64,000 nt of DNA from Megascapheus bottae (Eukaryota > Chordata > Mammalia > Rodentia > Geomyidae), in NCBI GenBank assembly GCA_024803745.1, contig JANJXV010000030.1:134001-198000 (forward strand). Reading direction: 5' to 3'. Within the stretch, counting starts at the first letter, position 1; every line of letters begins with the position of its first letter. Both the position numbers and the translations under genes were made by a program. This document shows positions 1-20,890 of the stretch, one piece after another. Under the pieces are notes generated by a model. The model was not told where the DNA came from, searched no databases, and saw only the letters and a list, made by a program, of their open reading frames with translations.

Positions 1-583
1 TGTCATGGGGGCAGGGCCGGGGTCTCGGGGTGTCATGGGGTAGGGCCGGGGTCTCGGGGTGTCATGGGGCAGGGCCGGGATCTCAGGATGTCATGGGGGC
101 AGGGCCGGGATCTCGGGGTGTCCGGGCCAGGGCCGGGATCTCGGGGTGTCTTGGGGGCAGGGCCGGGGTCTCGGGGTGTCATGGGGCAGGGCCGGGATTT
201 CGGGGTGTCATGGGGCAGGGCCGGGATTTCGGGGTGTACGGGGCAGGGCCGGGGTCTTGGGGTGTCATGGGGCAGGGCCGGGATCTCGGGGTGTCATGGG
301 GGCAGGGCGGGATCTAGGGGTTTCTGGGGCAGGGCCGGGATCTCGGGGTGTCATGGGGCAGGGCCAGGATCTCGGGGTGTCTGGAGCAGGGCCGGGATCT
401 CGAGGTGTCATGGGGCAGGGCCGGGATCTCGGGGTGTCATGGGGGCAGGGCCTGGGTCTCGGGGTGTCATGGGGCAGGGCCGGGATCTCGGGGTGTTATG
501 GGGCAGGGCTGGGATTTCGGGGTGTCTGGGGTAGGGCCGGGGTCTCAGGGTGTCCGGGGCAGGGCTGGGATCTCGGGGTGTCA
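1..583. repeat. GC-rich 29-bp minisatellite in RAB4A intron 1 (cut by window edge)
   Basis: About 20 units of roughly 29 bp built on GGGGCAGGGCCGGGATCTC plus GGGGTGTCAT, with variants of a few bases. The array starts left of the window. Open frames across it are products of the repeat. Confidence 0.9.
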
Positions 584-1167
584 CAGCCCAGTGGCGGCTG
601 TGCATAGCCCTAACATTCTGGGCTGTTTCAAGTTTCCTCCTGTGTTTGTCAGGTGCTCCATCGCTGGGTTTTCTCAGCGTTTTATTTAAATATCTCAGGG
701 TTTGGGGAGCAAGTGTGAGGTCTGATTACCCCACCACACATCCATGGCCTGGAAGGAAGGCTTGCTCCACACCTGCCTCTCGGGGTGGTCTGCAAACAGC
801 CCCCCCTTTTCATTGGGGTTAGACCCCCTCCCTTCTCCGAAGGCATCTCCCTTCAAGTCCCCCTCCCCACACTTACTCCTTCTCCCTTGCTTTTGAGACG
901 GATCTAGGTTGCATTATGGCTATTTATAAGCCAAACCATATTTTATCTTTATTCTCCCAGACTCGTGTGTGTGTTACACATGAAATTTTCCAGTGTATGT
1001 GCACATCATGTGGGATTGTTTTTTCTAATCCCCTGCATGACAAGAATAACTTGCATCTGAGTTGAGACCCCATCTGCTAGTCACTCTTTAGGTGTCTGTA
1101 TCCTCAGGTTGATACTTTGACCTGCAGTGTGACAGGAAAGGCTGCTTTGTAAGTGTTTGGACCTCAG
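584..1167. other. RAB4A intron 1, nothing recognised
   Basis: Unique-looking intronic sequence with no exon, and no repeat I can name. Confidence 0.5.
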
Positions 1168-1440
1168 AGCTGGGTGTGGCACACCACTCTTGTAACCCAA
1201 ACTTGGGAGTCAAAGGTCCAATGGATTATAGGTTGGAGTCAAACCTGGCAAAAAATTAGCGAAACTCCCATCTCAATAAAACAGGTAAGGTAGCTCAGAA
1301 CTGCAGTCCCAATTACCTAGAGGCCTTAGGTAGGAAGATGAAGTCTGCTATCCGCCCCTGGCAAAAACAGGTAAAGTGACTTGGAAAGTGATTCAGAGGA
1401 AAAAGGGTGTAGGGCATGGCTCGAGTGGTGGAATACCTGC
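1168..1440 (+). mobile_element. Old B1-like/Geo SINE
   Basis: Degenerate 7SL-like start (GCTGGGTGTGGCACACCACT) followed by a decayed right half with a GGCTCGAGTGGTGGAATACC trace. Confidence 0.4.
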
Positions 1441-1459
1441 ACAGCCAGCACAGAACCCA

Positions 1460-1500
1460 TAGACACAGACACACAGACACAGACACACAGACACACACAT
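1460..1500. repeat. (ACACAG)n simple repeat
   Basis: Alternating AGACACAG and ACACAC units. Confidence 0.8.
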
Positions 1501-2345
1501 GAAGGCTAGACATGAGACCAGGTCAGCCCCCTCTCTGCCTGGCATAGAGCCCTTCCTGTCCTATGTGTGGTTGATTGGTGTCATGCCAGGGGTGCTCCAA
1601 GCACTGTGGCTCTGGTGGCACCACAAAGACAGCCCTGGCAAGTCCACAGTCTAAAGTGGAATGGATTGTTCATCTGGTTGTGATGCTAGCAAATGGATGA
1701 ATGATGAAAAACCAGGCAGCATTTCTGAAGGAATGTGGTCTGCCTCAGACTGGTCCGGGAGGGTCAGGCAGGCAGAACTGCCATCCCTTCCTGTGGGGTG
1801 CGGTTGGGCACTACAGGAAGGATGTGGGTGAGGAGGAGCCTTGGAAGCTTGCATTTTGAGAGGTAGGGTCCCCAGGAAGGGCCAAGCACAGCGGTCCAGG
1901 TCTACCTCCACTGCTCCCTCCAGTGACATGGGGCATGACACTGGTGACTGTCAGAACCCATGTTGTCAGCCCTGCAGGTGACCTTCAAGTGCTCTGACTC
2001 TTCCGCAAAGAACCATTCATAATCGTCGCTAGCAAAACAATTCCTTGAGCCATTTTTATTTTATTTCACTTTTGCACTCCTTTCCTTTCACCTAGCAAGA
2101 GAAGTGGGAGCATGGAAAAAGGAAGAGCTCAGGACAGAGTTTAGCACCTAAACTTTCTTGCAGGAAATGTAAAGCTGTAGGATATTTCAGACAAACATCG
2201 CAGACCAACTAACTGATCACAAAGCTCTGGCCATTAATGGTCTTATTTTATGGTGCCTTCCACACAAACCTTTACTTTTTACTCACTCTGAATCTTTTCT
2301 TTCAATGGAGAAAATTAAAAAGAACTTTAAAAACCCACAAACTAG
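1501..2345. other. RAB4A intron 1, nothing recognised
   Basis: No exon or nameable repeat seen; an open frame on the minus strand here has no recognisable protein features. Confidence 0.5.
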
Positions 2346-2425
2346 GGACTGGGAGTTTGGCCTAGTGGTAGTGTGCTTGTCTAGCATGCACGAAGGTCTG
2401 GGTTCAATTCCTCAGTACCACATAC

Positions 2426-2458
<33 letters not shown>
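2346..2458 (+). mobile_element. IDL left monomer of a split IDL-Geo SINE
   Basis: Carries A box TGGCCTAGTGG and B box GGTTCAATTCC, then CCACATACAT and about 35 As. Its Geo half is displaced to 2701-2812 by an inserted SINE. Confidence 0.8.
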
Positions 2459-2461
<3 letters not shown>

Positions 2462-2700
2462 AGGGCACCGGGTGGCTCATGCCTGTAATCCTAGATACTC
2501 AGGAGGCTGAGACCTGAGGATAAGGTTCAAAGCCTCCCGGAGCACAAAAGGACCTGAGACTCTTATCTCCAATTAACCTCTAGAAAATGGGAAGTGGGGC
2601 TTGGCTCAAGGGTAGGGTAGTAACCTTGAGCTGAAGAGCTCAGGGACAGTGTCCAAGCTGAGTACAAGCCCCATGACCCATAAAAAAATAAATAAATAAA
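2459..2700 (+). mobile_element. B1-like/Geo composite SINE inserted in an IDL-Geo element
   Basis: A 7SL-like left half (GGCTCATGCCTGTAATCCTA) joined to a Geo-type right half and an AAATAAATAAATAAA tail. It sits in the A-rich linker of the surrounding IDL-Geo copy. Confidence 0.75.
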
Positions 2701-2812
2701 GCCAGAAATGCTGCTGAGGCTCAAGTGGTAGAGCGTTAGTTAGCCTTGAGAAAGTCCGAGGACAGTGCTCAAGCCCTGAGTTCAAGGCCCAGAACTGGCA
2801 AAAGAAAAAAAA
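2701..2812 (+). mobile_element. Geo right monomer of the split IDL-Geo SINE
   Basis: Starts GCCAGAAATGCTGCTGAGGC and ends CAGAACTGGCAAAAG, the exact continuation expected after the IDL monomer ending at about 2425. Confidence 0.75.
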
Positions 2813-2866
2813 ACAACCCACAACCTAATAAAACGACTAAGTAGATATTCAGCCTTGGAAAGAATA

Positions 2867-2945
2867 AGTGAGCCAGTCACAGGTGGCTCACACCTGTAAT
2901 CCTAGCGACTCAGGAGATGGAGATCTGAGGATCACAGTTTGAAGT
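2867..2945 (+). mobile_element. B1-like SINE, left half only
   Basis: GGCTCACACCTGTAATCCTA and GATCTGAGGATCACAGTTTG are present; the element stops before the right half. Confidence 0.6.
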
Positions 2946-3443
2946 GTATAAATATGCTCTCTAAGAACCACTGGAGTCACATGATAAATAAAGAATTCTC
3001 TCAGCAAAGTGGCCATCACAGGTCCATGTGTGGGGATAGGTGTGGTGCCACAGGGCTGCAGCTCCTCAGCTGCACAAACCACAGGCTCACCACCACACTC
3101 CCGTGCCAGTACTCATGGACTCAGTCATCTTTCCCATGCCAGCCCTCTTGGGCTCAGTCTTTCCTAGGACAGCACTCACAGGCTCAGTCTTTGGACTCGT
3201 TCTACTTAGATGCTCTGGATTGGAATGAATAATATTTAGATGAGATGCTATTCATAAAGTGCTAATAAATTATGAATGTGAGAACTATTTTAGAGAGGTT
3301 TATCATTATTTCATATATAAATTTTTAATCAGGCAGAAGAGCAATTTGAGGCTTAAGAGCAAAGCATCTCCTTTCTCATAGCAGGGAATATTATATGTAG
3401 AAGTACATGTTTAGTGATGCTGTTTTCTTTTTTTTATTACTGT

Positions 3444-3640
3444 GGGGTTTTTTTTTGTCAGTCCTGGGCTTGAGCTCAGGGCCTGAGCACTGTCCTTGGG
3501 CTTTCTCAAGGCTAGCGCTCTACCACTTGAGCCTCAGCACCACTTCCAGCTTTTTTCTATGTATGTGGTACCAAGGAATCGAACCCGGGTCTTTGTGCAT
3601 GCTAGGCAAGCACTCTACCACTAGGCCAAACTCCTGGCCC
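3444..3640 (-). mobile_element. IDL-Geo SINE, full dimer
   Basis: Complete dimer with tail, flanked by the 10-bp target duplication TTATTACTGT (3434-3443 and 3641-3650). Confidence 0.85.
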
Positions 3641-3650
3641 TTATTACTGT

Positions 3651-4714
3651 ATTTAATTGTGAGGGTGATATATAGAGGGGTTACAGTTATTGTTTTCTTG
3701 TTTTCCTGCCCACACCAGGAATGATGGGAGTGATCACCACATAAATGCATATCTGTACATAGCCTGCAGTGCCTTCTATAGAGGTCTGATCAAATCTTTC
3801 TTTCAAGACCAGACAGGAAGGCTCTTTGGGGAGCTGGGAACAGTTTACCTCTGTAACCGTCTGCTTCAGTGCTCTGTGCAGTCCTGAGCATTGCAAACTT
3901 CAGGAATGCTGAGCCAGGTTATGCTTTGATTCTGTTTAAGAAGAAACAGATGCTCTTGTTACACAATAGGAAGCAAAAGGCTAGAATAAATGGAAACCTT
4001 TATTCTCTTCATATTAGAAATCAAACAGATTGTGTTAGTGTAAGTGCAACTCTAATTAAAATGCTTCTATTTATTGCTGTGTCCGTTATAAAGAGATGAC
4101 ACAGGCAATCTCTGAGCTTGAAAGTAAGGGAAGATCTGGAACCAGCTCACCCAGGGCTCACAGCAGAGTGGTGGAGCACCTGGCGCTCGAGCTGTAGACT
4201 TGGCTTTGCACAACTGGTCAGGAGAGTTCATTGGCCACGTAAGTGAGGGTATATGTAGGCACTGCGGAGTGACAGATTTGCCGTGAGCAGAGGAAACGAA
4301 GATCTCATCTTCCTCAGCGAGGGCACTTTGCACAACCACACACAGCATCTCCGCCAGGATGTGGCTGCTGCTGGAGAGGAACATTCCCCCCGATTGCTGT
4401 TGTGTGCAGGCACACCCCTGCATCTGCCCCACCATCGTAATTTCTATAATTTTGTCATTTCAAGAATTTTACATTAAGGGAAACTTGAAGTTGTCATCTA
4501 GGGAAGAGTGGACTTTCTTAGTACAATTCTCTAGCGAGGCATCCAGGCCACAGTATGGGTCAAGGACTCAGTCTTTCTCATAGCTGAGCCGATCCCTTCG
4601 TGTGAGAGGCTTCCGAATACCCTGCCTCACTCCATCGGGGTGCCTGCTGTGTCTAGTTAGGGCTGCCATGAACAAGCTGTAGCTTGTCCACTGCACATCC
4701 ATGTCTGACCGTGT
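3651..4714. other. RAB4A intron 1; L1-end-like trace at the left, otherwise unrecognised
   Basis: Bases 3655-3690 (ATATATAGAGGGGTTAC) resemble, in reverse, the A-tailed L1-end-like repeats seen at 13220 and 26400. No exon seen in the rest. Confidence 0.35.
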
Positions 4715-5560
4715 TTGATGTTACACATTCAGCTTCTTGTCTTATTGGTGGATTCGCTCTTTTCAGTGTGTAGAGGCCATCTGTCTATCTCTTTTTTTTT
4801 GTTCCAAAGTTTATTTTGTCTGATGTTACTGTGGCTGTGCTTGCATGCTAATCCTTCTTCAGGCCTGCCTGCATCACTATCCATGAGATGCATTACTTTT
4901 TTTTTTTCTTTTTTTTTGCCAGTCCTGGGCTTGAGCTCAGGGCCTGAGCACTGTCCTTGGACTTTCGCAAGGCTAGAGCTCTACCACTTGAGCCACAGCA
5001 GCACTTCTGGCTTTTTTCTATGTATGTGATACTGAGGAATTGAACCCTGGTCTTCGTGCATGCTAGGCAAGCACTCTACCACTAGGCCAAACTCCCAGCC
5101 CCGAGATGCATTTCTTGACAGCAATTACTGTGTCATGTTTTAAAATCTGTATTGCCAAATTTGTCATTTAGTTGTCAGTTTATAATTGCTGTAATTTTTA
5201 TATACTGGAACTTTACTATATTTTTTGTTTTCTGTTCCATGCTTTGTTCCTGCTTTTTCCATCCTACCTGGGATGGAAAACTTTCCTTGAATATTTTTAG
5301 AGTCCCATTTGATTATCCCAAAGTAGTCTTGAGTGTATCACCCTTTAGTAGTTTAGTGTTTGTTCCAGAAATAACAAAATCACAGTCTACTGCTATCATT
5401 TTACCAGAAACAGTGAATTATAGAAACCTTACTTTCTTGCTCCTCCCCAATTATAGCATAATTAGTATTTCCTTTATATATTTCCAGAATCATTTCAGCA
5501 AGGTTATCATTTTTCTTAGTGAATTCAAGAGAAGAAAGGCCTGTTGCTACTATTTTTGTT
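4715..5560 (-). mobile_element. LINE-1 ORF2-region fragment, antisense and decayed
   Basis: Reads in reverse like the L1 ORF2 stretch containing TTTATTTTGTCTGATGTTAC and GAGATGCATTTCTTG. It is split at 4895-5102 by an IDL-Geo SINE. The right limit is approximate. No intact frame remains. Confidence 0.5.
4895..5102 (-). mobile_element. IDL-Geo SINE, full dimer, inserted in L1
   Basis: Target duplication GAGATGCATT at 4885-4894 and 5103-5112; the L1 motif resumes directly after it. Confidence 0.85.
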
Positions 5561-5739
5561 TCAGATTCTCCTTGTTAACATTCTAAGGACCAGGAATTCT
5601 ACAATAGGCAGGTGGACTCTGTGGGCCCAGCGTACAGAGGGGCAGCAGGACATCTTGCATCTGTGGGGAGCACAGCTTCTGTCTTGATTTCCCATTTCTG
5701 CAATTGTATGGTGCACTTATACTTTACAATGGTCGGCTG

Positions 5740-5958
5740 TATTTTTTGTTGTGCTTGTCGGTCTGGAGCTGTCCCTGAGCTTTTGTGCTGAAGGCTAGCA
5801 CTCTACCACTTGAGCCACAGCACTACTTTCAGTTTTCTGATAATTAATTGAAGATAAGAATCTCAAACTTTCCTGCCCAAGTTAGCTTGGAACCATGATG
5901 CGCACATCTCAGCCTACTGAGTATCTGAGTGGTGTGTACCACCAGCACCCAACGTCAA
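5740..5958 (-). mobile_element. B1-like/Geo composite SINE
   Basis: Geo half with CTCTACCACTTGAGCCACAG, then the ATTAATTGAAGATAAGA linker and a degraded 7SL-like half. Confidence 0.65.
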
Positions 5959-6044
5959 CTATATTTTTATTCTGATGATGCCTTTAATTTTCAGTTTTTT
6001 AAAACCTCTATTTGCTTTGTAATACTTCAGTGCTCTCAGAAGTT

Positions 6045-6160
6045 TTTGTTGTTGTTGTTGGTTGTAGGGCTTGACCTCTAGGCCTAGGGCACGGTCCCTG
6101 AGCTCTTCTGCTCAAGGCTACTGCTCTAACACTTGAGCCACAGTGCCACTTCCTAATTTT
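6045..6160 (-). mobile_element. Geo right half, truncated SINE
   Basis: Contains CTCTAACACTTGAGCCACAG and the GTTGTTGTTG-modified tail, but no left half. Confidence 0.6.
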
Positions 6161-6298
6161 TAATTTTATCAAGTCTCACATCACTACTTCTTGCGAAGTT
6201 TCTTTAAGACCAGTTGTAGACCTAGCCCTTCCTTCTGCCTATCTCTACAGTTCCTTGTCCTGTGTTCTCTATGTGACTGACTCTGTACTTTCCTCCAT

Positions 6299-6532
6299 TT
6301 TTTTTTTTCGGTCATAAGGCTTGCACTCTAGGCCTGGGTGTTGTCCCTGAGCTCTTCAGCTCAAGGCTACCGCCCTACCCCTTGAACTACAGTGCCACTT
6401 CTAGTTTTCTGATGGTTCATTGGAGATAGGAGTCTCAGGGTCTTTAGTGCCCGGGCTGGCTTTGAACCTCCATCCTCAGATCTCAGCCTCCTGAGTAGCT
6501 AGGATGACAGGCGTGAGCCACTGTGCCCAGCT
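6299..6532 (-). mobile_element. B1-like/Geo composite SINE, near full length
   Basis: Both halves visible, ending in GGCGTGAGCCACTGTGCCCA, the reverse of the 7SL-like start. Confidence 0.75.
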
Positions 6533-6779
6533 TTCCTCCAGTTTTAGAGGTCACTAATTATCTCATCTATTTTGTCCATTTTACTTTTTGTGAATTAAGT
6601 ATTTACTTGTATTGATAAGTTTCTTTCCAGACTTCCTGCAGTCTATAAGTCTACCCATCCTTCAGTTCTCATTGTCACTGAAGTTTTCGTTTCTGTGTGC
6701 CTTGTAGGTTCTAAAGTCCAGTGCATGTCTGGCAGCCCTTCCCAGCATGCCCCAGTAAATCCCACCCTCACTGACATAA

Positions 6780-7010
6780 ACTCGCCTGCTCTAGGGTCTC
6801 ACATGAGCACACTCATCCTGTCCATTCATAACTGGCTGGTTTCCCTTCATACTTCCTTTTAAAGACAGAGTAATACTTGTTGTCCATGTCGGCCGTGCTG
6901 GCTTATTTATTTATCCACTGAGAGACCTTGGTTGCTTATCCACTTTCGCTGCTGTGGGTAAGAATGATACTGCCATGTATGTGACTGTGGCATGTTCTTA
7001 AAACATGCAA
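6780..7010 (+). mobile_element. LINE-1 3'-end fragment, old
   Basis: Contains the L1 3'-region pattern AGACAGAGTAATACTTGTTG, TTTATTTATCCACTGAGAGA, CCTTGGTTGCTT and ACTGCCATGTATGTG. Limits approximate. Confidence 0.45.
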
Positions 7011-7937
7011 TGGGAAGCATAAAATGATGTCATTCCATGGCACTGTTCTATGAATTTAATTGCCTATAAACATTTGGAAATGACGGGAAATTGAATGGCT
7101 TGATCTCTGCCCAGCAGCTGTCATTCTTAGAACTGATGACAGGACTGAACCAGAGGCCAGTCACCCTGTGTCTTATCTGCAGGGAAGGAGGAGACCAGAC
7201 GGAGTCTAGGGAGCCTCAGTGTGATCTGGGAAGCTATCTAAAGAGGATGCTTCCTGGTGTAAATGAGGAAATGCCAGGTGGGGTCTCTGCAGCCTTCGGA
7301 GACAGGCGGCATGGGGCTGGTGGTGGCAGGCAGATCAGGAGATAGCGCAGCAGTTAATCCAAGGGAGAGAGAGCTTGGGTATGCTATTCCCAGAAGCGGC
7401 ACAACTAACAATGTTAGGTAAAGACAAAGCAGAGTGAACTGCTGAGGGTAGTGTGAGGTTCCTGATGCTGTCTTGTACTGATTCACAAGTCCTGTCTTAG
7501 GAATCCACATTCCTATGTAGTGCAAACAATGTCCTGAATTAAATGTATGACTGTAGGTAAAGAATTGAGTAAGACGTATTGCACAGATCTGAGCTGGGCC
7601 TGAGCTGCTGTTCCCACAGTGACCCTGCAGGTCTGCAGCACAGGAACTTGCATCTGTTTCAGAAAAGAGATGGGCTTTTTTCCTGTAGAAAATAACAGAA
7701 TTTTCTAGGTTGATTGTGCTTGCTTCTTTGTTTGAATAGTGGCTTTTAGGCACAGTTTTATACATTACACAAGTAGTTTTCAGTTTTCCAACTTCAAAAG
7801 TTTTTCAACAGCACAGTTTGGAAAAACTCTCTGAATCAAGCATGTAAGTGAGATATGAGAAGCTAAGTAAAATGTGATTTTTACAACACATCCAGTTATT
7901 TTTTCTGTTAACAACTAAAATTTCATTAAATTCAAGA
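7011..7937. other. RAB4A intron 1, nothing recognised
   Basis: Unique-looking intronic sequence without an identified exon or repeat. Confidence 0.5.
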
Positions 7938-8116
7938 TTGGGTCCAGTGGTTCACACATATAGCCCTAGCTACTCATTAAGCTGAAAAACAGAGGATCTT
8001 GGTTTGAAATCAGCTCTTGTGGGAAAGTCTAAATAACCTGCAAAAAGCTGGGCTGACAGCCTGGCTCACATGCTCTGCCCTGAGGTTAAACCTTGATTTA
8101 AAACAAAGAAAAACAG
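7938..8116 (+). mobile_element. Old B1-like/Geo SINE
   Basis: Degenerate: TGGTTCACACATATAGCCCT, then GGATCTTGGTTTGAAATCAG and a decayed right half. Confidence 0.5.
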
Positions 8117-8300
8117 AGGCCAGGAATATAGCCTAGTGGTAGAGTGCTTTCCTAGTACGCATGAAGCCCTAGGTTCGATTCCTCAGTAACACATACACAG
8201 TAAAAGCCAGAAATAGTGCTGTGGTAGTCTTGAGCAAAAGTGCTCAAGGACAGTGCTCAGGCCCTGAGTTTAAGCCTCAGGACTGCCCTCCCAAAAGAAT
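8117..8300 (+). mobile_element. IDL-Geo SINE, dimer
   Basis: A box TAGCCTAGTGG, B box GGTTCGATTCC, then a Geo half with an internal deletion after GTGCTGTGG. It ends only about 60 bases before RAB4A exon 2. Confidence 0.75.
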
Positions 8301-8361
8301 AATAATACATTCACAGTATCCATTTTAAAGTTGTGTCTCATAGTCTCTTTTTGTCTTTCAG

Positions 8362-17880
<9,519 letters not shown>

Positions 17881-18218
17881 GCACGGCGACAACACAAGGT
17901 GTGTGCCTGACCGAGGAGGGGTGGGTGACAGGAGGCCACGGTGACAGGAGCGGAGAGCCATGAGCACAGGATTTATGCTGGGCAGGAAGGGACAGCAGGA
18001 CGGCATCCAGAGGGGAGGGTCTAAGACAGAAACCCTTCTCCCTCCACGTGGGAGGATTCCACGTGTGGACCTTTTGCTAAAACCAGCAAACTTCCATGTA
18101 ACTTTTCAAAGCTTCCTCTTTTCCGTTTACCACTATGGACTTCTTATTTATAGTTAGCATTATCAAGTAGGTGTAAGTAAGCATTCAACAAAAGATGTTC
18201 ATTAATTCAGACTCTGGG

Positions 18219-18302
18219 ATATATATATATATATATATGTTAAATATATATTATAATGTAATATATAATGTGATATAAATATACATTAATCAAATATATA
18301 TT
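18219..18302. repeat. (AT)n-rich tract in the RAB4A 3' region
   Basis: (AT)10 followed by imperfect ATAATGTAATATATAATG repeats. Confidence 0.8.
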
Positions 18303-18488
18303 TAACTTTGCATTTACAACTATGCAGACTTCTAATTGTTCTGTTTTCCAGTTTCTACCATAATCTCTGGGACATAGCTGCTGAAACCTGAAGAGTCCGT
18401 TTTTACTGCCGTCTTTTTCTACACAGTGCAGTAATTCTTTGTGAGGAAACAATGGTGCCCGCTGGAGGATGTGGCCCAGCTGCCATGT

Positions 18489-18494
18489 AATAAA
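18489..18494 (+). terminator. RAB4A: Candidate RAB4A poly(A) signal
   Basis: AATAAA about 610 bases after the stop, with a TG-rich stretch (GTGTACATGTGTAT) about 25 bases later. Further 3' ends downstream cannot be excluded. Confidence 0.35.
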
Positions 18495-19828
18495 TTGACT
18501 TGATGGACGGTACCATCAGACGTGTACATGTGTATAGGACTCAGCAGACAATTCCACTAGACATGTTCGTGTACGTAACCTGTATGCAGAACTCTGGCTG
18601 CACCTTCCCCTTCCAGATGACATTTCAATCATAGCTCTGTTCCAAACATATTTCAGTTCATTTCCAAGGCATGTATCTGGTATGTAAGATAGGAAATTGC
18701 ACTAAACGTTCATTTTTTTTAAATCACAGGAACTGAAAAATGTGAGGTGTGTTTTTCTCATCATGTTGGTTATATTTATGGTCTGATGTTTAAGGGCTCT
18801 GGCACCAATAATCAATGCACTCCTTGCTTCTGCTTACCACATTCTTCCCTGTTTACATGTCCTACACTCAAAGTACTAGATCAACAGTCATTCACGAACA
18901 TTCAAAATGCAATGAAAATTGAGTTTCCTGTGAACTGTCTCACAAGCCGGCCTGTAAGTAGACAGCAGGTCCTGTGCTGCACTGTGTCTTCCGTATCCTG
19001 TAACCAGTAAGCAGACGTTGCTGGATGCCAGACCTCAGAGCCTGTGGTCGACGATACCACTGCCTCAGCGAAACCAAGAGGGCAATGATTTGGCTTTGGT
19101 TAACCCATGAAAAATGTTTACACATGTCCCACAAACCATCACATTTTCAAAAATCTCTTAATGTCTTCTTGAGAACCACTTTTCTAGAAAACGGCTGTCA
19201 AGGTCACTTAAAACCTGAGACCCACACATGTGACCATGAGAAACCAGTTTGGGACTGACACTAGTTTTGCTGGACTTATAGCTATGTCTGAGATCTTTAA
19301 GAACCTGGGTTCCTAGCGGATCAGTAACTGCTAAAGACTCAGATGCTGAAATCCAAAACCTCAATGATTTGTCATTTGTACTGTGGCCTGGTGGATTATG
19401 GTCCACTTTCTGTTGTCTTTGTCTTCTTTCCCTTTTAGAAGAGATAATTAGAACTTTTAAACAGCTATGAACTTTTTTTTTCTAGTACCAAGTGCTGAGC
19501 CACGTCACTAGCATTTTTGTTTTTTGAGATTGAGCATCACTAACTTTGTCCAGACTGGATTCCAAACCATGATCCCCCTGAGATTACAGGGATGTGCCAC
19601 GACACTCTACCTGTGAACTATGAACAACTCTGTGACATGAGTCTATGTCCTAATCTAGATAAACACAAAGCCCTGCTTGTCAGCTGTTGCTTAGTTACCT
19701 CCTAACTGCATTAGCTCCTTTAAGAGTTGTTTTCAGATCTCTCTGAGAATATTAGCCTCACTTTCAGTGAGACAGTGGCAGGTTCCCAGTCTTACCTTCT
19801 GAAGTAAGAAGAGAGAAAAATCCCAGAA

Positions 19829-19960
19829 ACTTTCATCTCCAAGTAACCAGCAAAAAGGCAGAAGTGAAGCTGTGTCTCGAGCGTTAGAGTACCAGCCTAG
19901 AGCAAAAAAAGCCAAGCAAGAACTCAAGGCCTTAGGTTCAGGCCCCAGTATGGCATGTGT
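19829..19960 (+). mobile_element. Geo-type right half, old SINE
   Basis: CATCTCCAAGTAACCAGCAA, then GTGTCTCGAGCGTTAGAGTA and AGGTTCAGGCCCCAGTA. Confidence 0.5.
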
Positions 19961-20039
19961 GGGTGTACAGGCACATGTGCACAAAGAACAACCTCAAGAG
20001 AATAATCCATTTTATTTAACCAGGCAGCTTCACTTTCTT

Positions 20040-20235
20040 TTTCTTTTTGCCAGTCCTGGGGTTGAGCTCAGGGCCTGAGCACTGTCCTTGGACTTTCTCA
20101 AGGCTAGCACTCTACCACTTGAGCCTCAGCACCACTTCCGGCTTTTTGCTATGTATGTGGGGTACCAAGGAATCGAACCCGGGTCTTCGTGCATGCTAGG
20201 CAAGCACTTTAACCACTAGGCCAAACTCCTGGCCC
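20040..20235 (-). mobile_element. IDL-Geo SINE, full dimer
   Basis: Both monomers intact; the IDL part keeps GGAATCGAACCC (B box in reverse). Confidence 0.82.
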
Positions 20236-20411
20236 AGACTTTCTGCTTTTTCTTCCTAATTTCCTTATATCCTATATCTTCCCTTTTCTTCACCTCTGAA
20301 TAAATTCCTGTAGTATCTTCTGTGGAGTTGATCTTCCTACTTAATTATGCTTAGTTTTCTTTTACTTAAAGCTCTTTATTTTGCCTTTGTTTCTTGAGAG
20401 ACAAACCACCA

Positions 20412-20636
20412 ATACTGGTGCTTGAATTTAAAGCTTATGTGCTTTCCCATAGCTTTTCTACTCAAGGCCACTGCTCTACAACTTGAGCCATACTTTCACT
20501 TCCAGCTTTTTGCAGGCTAACTGGAGATAAGAGTCTCAAGGACTTTTCTGCCTGGACTGGCTTTGAACTGTGATTCTCGGATATCAGCTCCTTGAGTAGC
20601 TAGGATTGCAGGCTCATGGCATCAATACTTGGCTTT
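20412..20636 (-). mobile_element. B1-like/Geo composite SINE
   Basis: CTCTACAACTTGAGCCATAC, linker CTAACTGGAGATAAGAGTCT, left half GAGTAGCTAGGATTGCAGG. Confidence 0.65.
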
Positions 20637-20680
20637 CATTGACTTAAAACAAACAATACAACAAAATAAAAACAGATGTG

Positions 20681-20890
20681 TGCCAGGTGCTAGTGGAGGC
20701 TGGGATCTGAGGATTGTGGTTCAAAGCCAACCCAGGCAGGAAGGTCTGTGAGACTCCAATTAGCTACCAGAAAACCAAAAGTGGCACTGTGACTCAAGTG
20801 GTGAGTGCTAGCCTTGAACAAATCTAAGGGCAGCCCTCAGGTCCTGAGTTCAAACCCCACAACCAGCAAACAAACAGCAACAAAAACATA
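20681..20890 (+). mobile_element. B1-like/Geo SINE, left half shortened
   Basis: GCCAGGTGCTAGTGGAGGCT lacks about 35 bases of the 7SL-like region; the Geo half is complete. Confidence 0.65.

Larger units (their letters stand above)
17881..19828 (+). other. RAB4A 3' UTR and downstream sequence
   Basis: Mostly unique; a possible poly(A) signal at 18489. An AT-rich tract is listed separately. No gene seen after about 18.5 kb. Confidence 0.5.

Noticed and set aside
59..689. Open frames of 95-182 codons at the left edge
   Set aside because: Gly/Val/Ser-rich products of the 29-bp minisatellite in three frames.
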